Shown: positions 10,913 to 23,600 of the stretch, in pieces
Position numbering within the stretch: position 1 is the stretch's first letter
Layout: the number at the start of each line of letters is the position of its first letter
Made by a program: the position numbers and the translations under genes
The notes under the pieces: generated by a model
The model's input: the letters and a program-made list of their open reading frames with translations, nothing else
What the model was told of the DNA's origin: nothing
Database searches by the model: none
Assembly: GCA_013397435.1 (NCBI GenBank)
Contig: VZRG01000435.1
Location: forward strand, 356,950 to 420,949
From: Erythrocercus mccallii
Taxonomy: Eukaryota > Chordata > Aves > Passeriformes > Dicruridae
Length of the DNA: 64,000 bases
Direction of reading: 5' to 3'

Positions 10913-11339
10913 TATTACAATAAGTTAGCCAAGACTCCATTTTCTTCATGCGGAAAAAGCAAATTCTTTATTCACATCACTTTATTCACATATTTTATAC
11001 AGTTTTTACAGACCTCGTGTGCAACACCTATTGGCTGGTAGTTTTCTTAACTACTTCATTTCTTGGTCAGAAGATGATGTGTGTGTACGTGCTAAGTTCA
11101 GGTTGTTTACATTTTTCCTTTATGGGTTCTCATGGAACAGATCTTATTGTTTACACAGATGCACTTATTTTTCAACCCAAGAATAGGTTGTTGTCTTAAG
11201 GAACCTTTCATACCAAGATTGTTTTCACATGGGGACTTGCAAATTGCTTAACTACACTTAGAAGAGATGACAGCCTAGCTATTAATAGAACAGGCCTGAT
11301 TTTATGAGGACTTTTATAATTCTTCTACCTGTTACAACA
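10913..11339 (-). repeat. 5' LTR of the minus-strand provirus
   Basis: This 427-bp LTR pairs with 7819-8236. On the minus strand it starts TGTTGTAACAGG next to the right CTTGAT repeat. It carries a TATA box (minus of TTTTATAC, 10993-11000) and AATAAA signals (minus of TTTATT at 10967-10972 and 10981-10986). It ends AATA against the leader. Transcription would run leftward into the CpG-rich interior. Confidence 0.9.
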
Positions 11340-12249
11340 CTTGATGTTTAGAAGAATCTGAAAATAAAGATTATAGATTAGAAAAAAAACCCCAAACAAA
11401 ACCTAAAACCTTAGAAAGTATACTGAAAACTCTCCATGTTTGGAAAAACCTAAAAATAATGAATAAAGTTAGTTATTCTTATTTGTGTCTATCAGTGGTT
11501 CTTTGTTCATTGTTTTCTCATTTGTTTTTAATACCTTGATTTACAGCTTTGTCTTTTCTGATAGAAATGTGCAAAGACAGGTACACTTGTGTACCTACTG
11601 AAAATGTTTAACAAAAACCTTGAAAGAAAAGTAAAGTACTCTGTAAGCAAATAATTTTATTCTGGGTTTACTACCTGGATGAGATGGTAAATAAAAAATA
11701 TTTTTGAGAAAAAAACTTCATCATAGTAACTATACCACATCCACCATGTTTTGTTCTAATGACACATGTATATAAGGATCTTAAAATTTCACTTTTAATT
11801 CTACTGTAGAGTAATTAGTGGAATACTTGTGTGTGAGGAAAGGCAGAACTTTGTAAGACTAGTGTTCCACCATCCTGAAGAGACATTAAATGAACAAGTA
11901 ATGGTGTAATACAATTGCTAAGTAATTTTTAAATTTTAATTAAATTTTAATTTTAATTTCAAGTTTTGCTCTTTGCAAGAGACCTGCTTTCACATATTTT
12001 AGGACACATGGTAAAGACTGAATTGGAAATAACACTGTCTTTAGGAAGTAGTAGAAGTAATTGATAATGTGCTCTTTTTTGGAACTCAGCATTTCATGTT
12101 TACAACTTACATACTCAAAGCATGAGCAGAAGGCAGTTTTTTTAGCCTTCAATTTTCACTATTCTTGTAATTATGTAACTATGTAGGAATTTGTGGAGCA
12201 CATGGATTCTTGCCCATATTTCTCAGTATTTTTGAAGGATCATAACTGG

Positions 12250-12274
12250 AGTCCCAATCACAAGGATTGGGACT
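12250..12274. repeat. Perfect 10-bp inverted repeat, 5-base loop
   Basis: AGTCCCAATC, acaag, GATTGGGACT. This could form a short hairpin in RNA or DNA. It is followed by a run of unique sequence and has no T-tract or other sign of a known element. Confidence 0.85.
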
Positions 12275-13626
12275 GCAGTTTCATGTAGCTGGAGACCTCT
12301 TCCTGTGGGTTGATTTAGGGTATCCCTTTGGATTGAAGTGGTAGCTAACCTATTTGTTTTTAAACAGTAAATGTAAGTTTGCATTGTTTTATGCAGCTCT
12401 GTTAAGAGCCAACCTACAGTGAATTCTTTCTAAAAAAACATGAATTCAGAATGTATCCATTACTGATAAGTACATTGCCTCATTCTCATTAGCCAGCAAG
12501 CAGAACTGGAAAAAAACTGTCACAAAGTTTATCACTTTCAAGAGGCAGAAACTTTTTTCTGGCATCTCCCCACAAGAGATGTTTTTTGCAAGTACAGCAT
12601 AATTGCTAATGTACATGGGGCCTTACATTTTAGCTACTCAGTGCACTTATGTGTGGAATTTAGATTTACTGTCACAGAACTCTCCTTTATTTCTTCTGTT
12701 ATGCCTTGGTCCCTCATTTTGCACCTGCAGTATTTTTGTGCAAATTGTGTACTGTAATATTACAGTGCAAAGAAGAAAATGTCTGCAAATTTTGAAGTCC
12801 AAAGAGAGTCCCATCTGCAAGTCAGACTGCACATCCATATTTGTGTTACATGGGACATTTATTCCAGGATTTATTAAAACTGGAGTCTTGGTTGGAGCTT
12901 TAGATCAGCTCTTTATGTTTATTCCTACTAATTCAGCAGTAAGGATTTCCAGTGTAGATGTCCTTTATAATGGCCTATCTCTGTGAGAGCTCAAATAAAT
13001 TGTCTTGCAGTGAAACTGGACAGAATTACATTCAGTGAGAAGGAGAAGCTTTAAATTTTAGTTTTGTGTTGATAGTTTTGTCTTGACTGTTGAAAATTCT
13101 ATTTAACCAAATGGTTTGTTTCCAACTAATACTTGGATAGTCACATAAAAACAGTCTTGATTCTGGCTAGAATCTCCATAGAAGCTTACCAGACTACCTC
13201 AAATTTATAACTTAGTCAACTGAAAGCATTGCATACCATCCAAATGTTGTAGCAGCTACTATAGCTTTCTCTGAGATTCCTCTTTAAAAAAGTAATTTAT
13301 TCTGTTTTAAAGAGAAGAGTAACAGAAGTTGATTTACCCCTAATGAATAATTATAAAATATTTTTGTCAAGCTCTTGTTAGATTTATATTCTCATAGTGT
13401 AGACATTCTTACCTAGGTAGAGCATATGTGTGTATCTGTTTGTGAAAACTGATGAACAGGTAATCTTAATTTTTTCGATCTGTAAATAATTTGCTGCCTC
13501 CTTTAAATCTGCAATTTGAATCTTTTTCCAAGGACTGAGTTTTTGGAAGTTTCTTTTTTCAAAACCCCAATATGATTTTAATCTACAAGATGTCTATGTC
13601 TCCTGTCTACCTCCCACATTTTTCCT

Positions 13627-13712
13627 CCTTTTTTTTTTTTTTGTTTTGTTTGTTTGTTTGTTTTGTTTGTTTTGATTTTGTTTTTTTGGTTGTCTTTTGG
13701 GGGGAGGGTTTT
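13627..13712. repeat. T-rich low-complexity tract with (TTTG)n
   Basis: A 16-base T run passes into irregular TTTG and TTTTG units, then more T and a G run (GGGGGGAGGG at about 13699). The reverse strand reads as A-rich (CAAA)n. No element-specific sequence is attached on either side. Confidence 0.9.
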
Positions 13713-15689
13713 TTTTTGTTCCGTTTCCGGAGGCCTATGTCACATCATTGTAGCAAATAATTCTTGGTTTATTCCCTTAATAACTTTTTCTTCTAGTCCT
13801 GTGGAAGCACCAAGCATTAGACATTCCTGGCATGTGTATGTAGAGCAATCTAATCCTTTCCTTCCCTTTTTCTTGTTTCATTTTGACACGTAACATACAC
13901 TAATGTGCACACAAAGTCTTGCTCATAGAGAATGGCCCATGACAGTTCACCCTGTTTCTATCACAGGCAGCAGCTGGCACTGCTACAAGGTCACCTGGAG
14001 GTTAAGCATTCATTTTTTCTACTGTTAGGGTGCTTTGTAAGACACCTAAATAGCTGGTCTAAGATAAGTGGTCTTGGCCATCCTTCTAATCTCTTTCCAT
14101 TGAATGACTTTGTCTTGCAGATGCTTGCCTGCTACTTTCATTTCCTGATATTTCCTGTAGAGATGGTATGAGAAAGCAAAGACATTCTTTATCACTAAGG
14201 AGTTGTAGTGTAGGCAAAACCTAATAACTTTTAGGCACAGGTTGCTACCAGTGTTTCCCATGTGGCATGCTGAGACTTACTTCATCTGAAGAGCTCAACT
14301 TCCAAAGTTCTGTTCTTGGAGGAAAAGGAATGCTTCCCCCTCCTTGGCTTCCTTCAGGTATCTCTCTCCCATGAAGGTGGCAAATGACTGTAGTAACAGG
14401 GAACTCTGCTAGGGTTCATGGAAACAGGTGAGATAAATCTAAGGTCTTTGAGCCTCAGACATGAACTTTCTTGGATCAAGGTAGAATTAAGAGCTTGCCA
14501 TGGGACAAGTCCCAAAAGAGTGATGGAGTTCAGGTAGAAGCAGAAAGTAATTTTGGACAGCCCATGGAATGCATTGGTCTATTGTAATCCTTATGGAGAG
14601 GTGAATTTCTTTTATTTCCAGCGTATCTCTCAGAATGCAAATTTTGCCCAGAAGCAGTTTACTGAGCAGTAATTTGCTGTATTTTTTCGACAAGCCTTTC
14701 TGTGATTTGTGTTACTAACAACCCGTCTCCTTTGCTGTGGGCCACTCTTAAGGATTCAGAGAAAGTGGTGTAGGACTTGTACAACAAATGTAGCCAACAT
14801 ATGCTACTCTTTGCAGCTTGGAAACTGCAACAGGAATCTGCAAGATACAGGTCACTGTATGTAACAATATGGATAAGGGTTGCAGCTGAAGGTGGAAAAA
14901 GGTTCTGTACTTCAATCTCTACCTCTTTTCTCTTATTTTGTTCTACTACTTTTACTTCTTTACCTGTTTCTTCCCACACATCAGATTCTGCCTTTGTCTT
15001 ATCATAATCCTGATGATATTCATAGAGGGGATCATAGAGGGATTAGTTTATCTGCTGAATTATTGGGCAGGTTTGCTTCTAGGAGCCTTATCTTTTCTAG
15101 CCTCATAATTGTCAGGCAAATTCTCTTGCCATATAGCGACTACCATAAATCTTGTTTGATCTCTTCCCACAAGCATGGAACTATCTTAAGCAGTTGTGAG
15201 GGCAATTCCCGATGTCCTTGATGAAAACAACAGTAGCTGCCTAGTGGATTACAGCAACTGAGAGACAGAAGATTGCAATGTAATATAAACTTATAAAACA
15301 GTAAAGTTTATACAGAGTATGTCACTTGGATAGCATCTTTTTACTACTGGCAGAATTGGACAGGTTATGGAACAGATTTCAACCATTTGTAAGGAAATGT
15401 GAACTGAAACATTAATTTAATATGTAGCTGCAATCTGGCAACAGGGACACAGTGAACTTTCTAGTCATCTGTTCTCTAAAGGATATAAATAATAAAACAC
15501 CACTTTTCCCCTGAAACTTCCACTAATGCTCATTTTCACATTGTACTCCATAACTTTGAGAGGCAGCAAGAGAAGTCACACAGGTATGTGAGATTTATCT
15601 CATCTAGAAGAACAGGATATAAAATAGGGAGGGGAGAAAAGATGGGGTACTTTTGTGAAGAAGTTCAGTTTATCTTCTGTGGCACCTTC

Positions 15690-16060
15690 CTGATTGTCAT
15701 GGGGTACACAAAAGCAATAACATTCCCCCCTTCCCCAAGCTCCTCTCACTCAAGGGTGCCTGGGTTTGCTTTGCCCAAAGGGTCACTAAAGGGTATCCAG
15801 TAGGAAAATCACTGCCACAAGAGGAGTGTTGAGGGCACTCAGTCCCAGGAAGTATCCTTGTCTGGCATCCCAGCCTCAAGGGAAGGGCTGCCTCTCAGAG
15901 ACCCAGTACACCCAGGAAAACCTCACTCTGGGTGGGTTTCTGGCAGGGTGTATATAACCTGGTCAGACTGGCGCTTGTGGTCATGCATGGTTACAGTCAA
16001 GAAGCTTCTCTGAGCCTCAGTGTATCTGTGTGTGTGTTCCTGCCACTAAAGAATGTTAGC
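15690..16060 (+). mobile_element. Possible LTR or promoter-bearing repeat fragment
   Basis: This G+C-raised block in AT-rich surroundings opens near TGTCATGGGGTACAC. It contains a clear TATA box (GTGTATATAACC, about 15949-15960) followed by a plausible initiation zone. It looks like U3/R of an LTR in plus orientation. I cannot find a poly(A) signal, a firm right end or a target duplication, so it could also be another promoter-like unique sequence. Confidence 0.3.
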
Positions 16061-17502
16061 ATGAAGGAGAATTTAATGAGAGCACATAATTGAGTTTAAT
16101 GAGTTATCTTAAAAGGAATTTTGTAATTGACACTGAAATTGGTTAATTTTATTCATTGGATTTAGAAAACTCCTGTTGATATTATAGGTGATGCTTTTCC
16201 TAGTTTGCATTTCAAGTGAACTTAAGGCTGTGGAAAGTACTTCCTTTAGGCAGAGATACTCTTAAGTGGGTCAAGAATGGTGCAGCGTGCATCAGCAACT
16301 TCACCCTGTGAATGTCACCTTCAGACATAGGCAAGGAGCTCCCCAGTGATGTCCTTTCAGCTTTGCTTCTTCTAGAGACAGTAAGGATGGTGCAGCTAGT
16401 TAGATCATCATCCAGAAATTCCACCCCACAGTAGTAGAAACCTGCAGCTGCATTACTTTCACATTTCTTCAGTTAACTGCGGGGAGATACAGGTTTTGAC
16501 ATGCAAGCAGTTCATGCCTGTGTTGCCTGCTTTTCAGTTACATGGCCTATCTTATTCTGCTGTCTTGAAATTTTATAAATTTTTTTTTATATTTTAACAT
16601 ATTTTATCTGATAATGAAAGAAATATATGTTGAATTTCTTTGACTAAATTTTAACCAGTGACTTGAAAGGTGTTTTGTACAAAATCTCTTTGAATATCTA
16701 TGCATAAATCTTGTTTAGATTTTTGTGAATGAATTCACCATCTGCTTTTCCCCAGGTCCTGGGGGTTTTTTCGGTGAGAATATTGACAGAAGCATATCTG
16801 TGGGAAAGGGTTTGATCCCAGCAGGGCTTAAGTGATAAGCATAGTTAAACATGTGAGCATACATTTGAAATGTCTGAAGTTCAGTCAATATATAATTTAC
16901 TTTCTGTGTTCACATTTCCCTCACTGACTTTTTGAGGAGCTGTATCCTTGTGTTCATTGGAAAATTTCTTTATTTTTGTAGCATTATATAGGAAGGACTA
17001 ATCTTGTCTTAAAGCACCTGCAGTCATGTAATATAATGAATGGTAAAATACATCTCCTTGTAATGGTTACCTTCTCAGATTATTGTGAGAAAGGTAATTT
17101 TGTGGGGTCTCTAAAAAATGCCTTTTTTCCTGAGAAGTGAAGTTTAATGATTGGAAATTGATGCTAAGAGGAATTCTAAAAGTAGCTGAACTGCTGCTCC
17201 AATTTTGCTGGCTTAGCTGAGCAAAGCATTTCCATTTTCCTTTTTCCAGTCAATGTATCCTGAAACTGCAGCAGTAAACCTAGGGGTAGTCAGGTAAATG
17301 TCCTTTCTGGGTATCTGCTCTCTCCATAGGGTTGCACTGATGAACAATCTTTAGTTTGTAGGTCAGGATCATTTGGTGATACGTGCTTGGTTATCACTGC
17401 CCTAGAGTCACTCATTGAAGAGCCAGTTACTGAGTGTGCAGTTCTAGTTCACACTCATTGTTGACCCTGGGGATTCTGCATTTTTGTCTTGAATAATGTT
17501 TT
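16061..17502. other. Unique non-coding stretch
   Basis: AT-rich, with no gene or recognisable repeat. A 70-codon minus frame (16212-16424) has no visible domain. Confidence 0.4.
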
Positions 17503-17650
17503 CACAGATTTCACTGGATATTCTGAGTTGGGAGGGATGCACAAGGATTGTCAAGTCCAACTCTTAAGTGAATAATCTGTGTAGGGATTGAATGGGGATT
17601 GAACCTGTGACCTTGGTCTTACTTAGCACTACGCTCTAAACAGCTTTTTC
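17503..17650 (-). mobile_element. tRNA-Ile-derived SINE with CR1 tail (TguSINE1 type)
   Basis: Read on the minus strand the left part is tRNA-like. TTTAGAGCGTAGTGCTAA and CAAGGTCACAGGTTCAATCC (about 17590-17646) match the D-arm to T-arm of tRNA-Ile(AAU), including the B box GGTTCAATCC. It is followed by a CR1-like 3' tail (GAGTTGGACTTGACAATCC), ending CAGTGAAATCTGTG at 17503. A tRNA head fused to a CR1 tail lets such SINEs use the CR1 reverse transcriptase. This architecture is known from songbirds. Several substitutions show it is an old, inactive copy, and the 5' tRNA start is slightly truncated. Confidence 0.8.
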
Positions 17651-20600
17651 TATAGCAATCCATCTACCCTTTCGCAGTTCCTTTCTGTTCCAGGCAGTGT
17701 TTCTATATCCGGCTGCATTCATTTTTACAGTATATATAAAGAAACTTTCTTTGGGTGGAAGAGCTGCGGTGGTTCCACTGTAAAATGTTCAAGTGAGGTC
17801 AGAGTTGGACTTTGCTTCTAAGGATTGTGTAGAAAGTGATTTGTATTTCACTTCTTATTTTTTCATTATTATGGTTGGAACAATTGCGCAGCTAATTTGA
17901 AGCAAGAGATTGCTTTGAAATGTTTCTTTTGCCAGCAGATCTTCATCAGTGAACCAACAATTTGTATAGATTTTTAAACTCTTCATTGTCCCTGCTCTGT
18001 AAATTACTTGTTTAAATTATAAATTATGTTTATAAATTATATAGAATATATTATATATTAATAAATTATAACTATGAATTATAAATATTAGATATTTGTC
18101 TTTGATATCATAACAATGTTTTTGTCTAGTTCTCCCTTAGAACTTCTCCGTTTTCTGTACCACATGAAGCTGGATAGATTCAGAAAATGTTCTGTTTCAC
18201 TTAAAAACCTCAAAAAGGCAAAGTTTTGGGGGAGTAATCCCAAGTATTATTTTATTATGGTGTTTGGAAAATCTCATAATTTGTATTGAGCTTTTGGCAG
18301 TGCAACCTTTGGCAAAGTGGTTCCTTAGTGTAGGTTTGTAGAACTGTGTGTAGGTTCAAGGAAAAGTATAGCTATGGTAACACAGGGCTCATGTGTTTGT
18401 ATAGGACGGTGTTGATAAAATTTGGGAACTGGAAGCAAAGTATTAGCTTGGGTAGTCTTCTAACTGTTCTGCACAGCCCACAATGAAATGTTAAATAATT
18501 TGATTTAAAAAAAGCAGCCCCAAGGCTGAAAAACTGTAAGCATTTTGAGTTGTAATTAGAAAGTCCTCTTCCAGAATTAAAAAAAAAATTAAATATACAG
18601 GCTACACTGATTCTAAAATTGATGTGCAGCATCTGAAGGTAGCCAAGGGACAGTCTATTATGTATGTGATGAGGTTAAATGAGGCACAACTGTAATATGA
18701 CAGAACTATCCAATATTTCTTATACGTGATGGACAAGAATAGTCCAGTTTATGTTGAAGCCCAGTAATATGGCATAATGGATGTAACTTGCAGTAAGTAG
18801 ATTAAGCTTAAGTACTGTGCAATGCCAGTGATAGCTTAAAGATGATTCTAGCAGATAGTAAGAAATAAATGATTTTTTAAAATAAAAAGCAAGATGTGCA
18901 TTGCAGCAGCAAATTTCTGATAAGATGGAAACATGATAAATCATTATGGTGACAGAGAAAATGCTCTGAAGAATAGATTATAAATATTATTGTAAATATT
19001 AGTAATAGTGGTAGCATTACTAAATTACAATAGTTGTTTGGCTGCATTGCTTCCAAAAAATGACACTTCCAGTGTTCTAGTGTTAGGGAGTCATTGCATG
19101 CTATATACTTCACTCAATTTGCATGGCTTGATTTGTTTCAGATGTTCTCTGTTGTGCATATGAGAGTAATTTATTTTGGCAGCTGGAAAATACACTTAAA
19201 TCTGTGGTATACATTGATTTGTAATTTTCTATTTTCTTGCATGCTGATGGCATTTAAAGACTTTGAATTGTTCACAGCAGTAGATGTTTATTCTAGGGGA
19301 GGTATAATAACATACTTACACACTCAGTTGGATCTCGTTAGTGCACCCTACTGGTTTTGGTATGTGTTTGAATAAATGGATAGATATGGACAACAAAGAC
19401 TTGTGCAAGCTCATAATTATCTGCACCACGTGAGACATTTTAAACAATATTGTCTCAAAAACCCGTTGTCAGGCACTGCAGGGAATAAAGATAAAACTGC
19501 TGCACAAAAGAGACTGCCTTTAGCCAGCGGGGAAAAGGTGTATTTGTAGAGAACAAAAAACTGCATCAGAGTTACAGGGATGACTCAATGAAAATACAGT
19601 CATCTGTCAGCTCTAAAGGAGATAATCTAATAATGTAAGTCTCTTATGCAGTCATCATGTTTTAGAATGTGACTGTGTACTGCATCTTTCTCAGGTTACT
19701 TTGTAGTCTTTTCCCTATCTAGGAAAATCTAGCAAGGGGAAGAGGAACTGCCTTCTCGTTTTACACTAATAATATCCATTTCCACTTTCTGGAAGGTTTT
19801 ATTTACCTAGGTAGCTGTGTTTAGCCATGTTTACTTCTAAAAGCATAGGGAATATGCTGTTATCTCAAACACAGAGCACAGATGATTATTTTGCCACTTC
19901 CTGAGGTATATCTCTGTTCTGGGATCCATAGGAGGAAACCACCCTTTTAAGAGGAATGATGAAGATGGAGGTGACTGGAAATTACTTTATAAAAGCTGAT
20001 CTGAAGTTAACTCCTAAGAAGGTCATTATGCATGGTTCTAGAAAGCAACTGGTTCAAGGCTATGATAACTGCAGTGCTTACATCCAGTCACTCTATCAAG
20101 TGACCAGGCTCTGTTGTAACCTAACTTTTCCTGTGTCACTGTACTTCTGATGCTGATGCCTTCAAGATGTTATGGAGTCCTCACAGGAGATATTTGAGTT
20201 ATCATAAGTGTTTCAAATAGGTAGCTTTGTAAGGAGTAGTTGGGGGTGATAGTTGTCACTTCTTAAAATTTGCCATTTTCTGAAATGTCAGAATTGTATA
20301 TTACAGAGTTTCATTTAACATTTTTCAACCCTGCCTTTTTGTTTTTGCAAGGTACTGCTTTACACTGAAATGACTAACATAATTGCTCCTTTGCATATCC
20401 AAAAATAGCCATTGTCATGCAGGTACTTTTGACATTTTAAAAATATGGATGATCAGAATGAAAAAAATACTTTGATGTAAGTAGATAAACTTAATTAAAC
20501 CTGTTCAGCTATTCAAATCTGCCTTGTTAAGATAAATAGATTCTAAAGAGTCTGACATGGAGGAGGAAAAAAAAGAAATTGATATCTAGTACAATGTACA

Positions 20601-23600
20601 TGACATCAGTGCAAGTAATCTTTTCTTAGTGCTTGTATTTGTGACACTCTATTGGCATTGCCAAGAGTTCTCTCCAATTAAAATGAGTATTTTAGTACGG
20701 GCAAGGAATAAAATCTTTGTATTGATTCTCATAATGTAAGATTCTCATAATGCTTGTGGTTTTAGAACCTAATTGCAGGAGTTGTGCAGTGGGTGACAGG
20801 CAGTGGCGTATTCTTCTGTTTGTTGTTCCTGTGTTATAATAGTTGAGGAAAAAGAGTGAACATATGGACATGTTCATTGATAAGAGGTACTTATTTTAGT
20901 CCAGTATTTTGTGCAGAGCCTTTTAGAATGCAAATATATTAAAAGTAGCTGCAGTGATTAAAAGTGGTTGTGCCAATCTTCCTCTTTATGGCAATTACTC
21001 ACCTTTTCAGAATGACTTCCATGACTTTCACCTCAGCATTAATACTTTAGCTGGGGGATATTTTATACTACTTTATACTTTCCCAGAACACTTATGTTGA
21101 TCACATCCTAATATTCTCCAAATAAATTGTAATCTCTCATTTTGATGCCAGATTGATGGCTTATGGCTTTCTCATGTAGTGTCATGATCAATTCTTCTAC
21201 AAAGTGCCTTATTGTACAAAGCTGCATAACAATGTATAAAACTCTGTATTATTTATTATTTCCATCCCAAGGCCCTATTATTTCATTAACTCTCTGACCT
21301 TTCCTGTCAGATCTTATTGTTTCAGCAGAATATTTCTGCAGAATTAGAATTTTGATCTCAATATTGATATGTTTTCCTACATTATCTTATTTATATGCAA
21401 ATAGAGTTTCTTTTTAGTAGGAACTACTTTTTTATTGCACTTTTAATTTCTGATAGTATTCCTTTGCTCACACCACCGAAACTGACAGAAGCTCTGATGT
21501 TTAACAAACAAAAGTTCTTGCTAAGTGTGAGCAAAAAGTGAAAGTTTGCTTAAAGTTTGTCTTTAACAAGACAAGCAAAATAAAATTGTTGTTGTTTAGA
21601 ACTCAAAATCTTCCAATGCAAACGAGGATTTTAGTGTCAAAAATGCTGTGCTAATTCTAGAAGTTTTGATTTCTGAGCAGATTCATCATTTAGGCATCAT
21701 GACCTTTTCCTTCAATAATTCTTGGTTTATACTAAAAATACAGTAATTTGTGTATAAATGTTTTAAGGTGGCACTGATATATCATTACTAAGGGCAATGT
21801 AGATTATGCTGATAATATAGTAGTCTCAGTTTGTCAGGGAAATGAAGTGCTAGAGTATTCTTGAGTTGCTGTACTGCACAAAAGTGCTGATGTTACATGT
21901 ACTAAATCATCCTTCAGACAAATTACAGCTATGATCTGCATGATTCATTGGATAAGGCTTCAAACACCTGCTTGTCTGTGTTGCATTTTAATCTGTACAG
22001 TCACTTCTGTATTTGAAGGCTTTAAGCTGGACCTGAGGTTCACTGGAGACACAATATTTGGCAAATGGCAGCAAGTGTTTGTCGTGAATCTACAGAATGA
22101 AGAAAAGTGCTGTGATGATCCTTGTATTGTGTTGCTCTCCTCCGTGTTTGATTTCCCTCTTTCTCCTCAGCCTTCTGTATATCTCTCTCTGGACAGTAGC
22201 TTGCCACAGTTTCATCTTTCATGTGTAACTTCTGAAAGTTGTTTCATCTGTCTTTCTTGGTTGCTTTCCTGGATGCAGATAGGGTTTTGTATTGGGACTA
22301 CTGCAATGTGAAGTTAAAGGAAAGCTTTATTTTATGTTTTGTTCCTTTTAGTTTGAAAGCAAGTTTTTTGTCCCTTGTTTGGTGGTTCTCTCATCCTTCT
22401 TTCTTGGTTCCTTTTCTGTTTTGTTTTTTGGTTGTTTTTTTTTTCAGCACTGAAAGGATGTCTTTTTCTGTGAGGATGTCACCAGAGGACTGCTTTTATT
22501 CTGATTTCAGACCTTTCCTTCACAGTTACTTTTTCCAATGAACATTTGGAGGAAGTTTTTTTCTTCACGTGTGTCCTCCCTCCACAATGTTCTCTCTTGT
22601 TCAAATTTTTGTATATTCTTTCTTATTCAGAATTCAAATGTTTATAAATAGCTGGACAAAATTTGACAAAAATGAAGCTTATCCCAGTTGTGTATGATTG
22701 TCCTAGGCTCTGCTTTTCTTTTGTTTCTCTTAGATTGATTATCAATATATGGGACTGCAAGGTCCTTCCCTCCATTGAGGGATTAGAGTAAGTAAACAAA
22801 TGGCTGCTATTTTTTCTTTTAATAATTTCATTATTATTTATTATTGCCACCTTTATTTAAACCATATAAAATTCTTCTCATGGTTGGTTGTTCTCCTTGC
22901 AAATCCTTTTGAAGGGCCTTCAGCAGTATGAGTAGACTGTTATCAGCTGGATCTTCTTTGTCCATCTGCTTCTTGGTTCTTTCCTAAAATGTAGAAATCT
23001 GGGAGCTGTGACTCCTGTTGACAAAAGCTTTGTTGATTCTTCTTAGAATCCCATCTAATGTTGTTCTGAAGAATTACGGTTTTCAGGTTTGTTTGTAGTT
23101 CCTGAGTCTCACTCGGAAGACTTCAAAATTTTAAACGTGATTTCAAATCTTTTCTTCTGGTATAGAGACATTTTAAGGATCAAGAGTTTATTTGCTACAA
23201 TTATTATCTTTTATGACATTTTTATTGTTGGGTAGAAAAGGGATGGAGGTACATTGTAGGTGAAACAAGGGTCTTGGTCCTTGTATTCCCCTGCTCATCT
23301 AGGGAAAAATAAGAAGGCTTCCTATTCTCACTCACAAATAGAAAATTTGTGCTTTTTTGGCCTGGTATTGACTTGGTGGCTCACAGAGGCAACACAAAAA
23401 TACCTCCTGAAATTTCAAGTAAACTTTTTAGGTATAAGACTACTTATATAACTTGTATTTCTGAGGTAAAGACTAAATTAAAACTTTGAGTGTTGAAACC
23501 ATTCCTGTTTCCCAATATCCCCTCCATTCTTCCTCTCCTTCCCAGTTAAAACACTGCAATAGAAAAGAAGATTGCTGCCCTTTCTAATTTGGTGTTTATT

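Larger units (their letters stand above)
7813..11345 (-). mobile_element. Provirus-like LTR element, apparently non-autonomous, 6-bp target duplication
   Basis: Two near-identical direct repeats of about 420 bp flank a 2,676-bp interior. The whole is bracketed by the 6-bp repeat CTTGAT (7813-7818 and 11340-11345). Orientation is minus: TATA-like and AATAAA signals of both LTRs and a polypurine tract beside the left LTR all read on the minus strand. The 6-bp duplication fits the ERVK/beta-like class of avian endogenous retroviruses. The interior is far too short for gag-pro-pol-env, and I find no protease, reverse transcriptase or integrase motif. It therefore depended on proteins from another element. 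In reading order it holds a CpG-rich leader with internal repeats, a short damaged gag-position frame, a very CpG-rich block, an AT-rich block, and the polypurine tract. The LTRs differ by roughly 5 percent plus small indels by eye, so it is not a very recent insertion. Confidence 0.85.
11346..15689. other. Unique AT-rich stretch with small repeats
   Basis: No gene is recognised. It holds a 10-bp inverted repeat (12250-12274), a T/TTTG-rich tract (13627-13712), an AT-rich patch (11925-11960) and an unrecognised minus-strand frame at 14659-14979. The longest plus frame (12603-12986) is Cys- and Leu-rich without domain features, so I do not call it. Confidence 0.4.

Noticed and set aside
12603..12986. 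127-codon Cys/Leu-rich plus-strand frame
   Set aside because: No signal peptide pattern followed by a plausible domain, and no supporting splice or promoter signals.
21931..22311. 126-codon plus-strand frame
   Set aside because: Low-complexity Cys/Leu/Ser-rich, with no family features.
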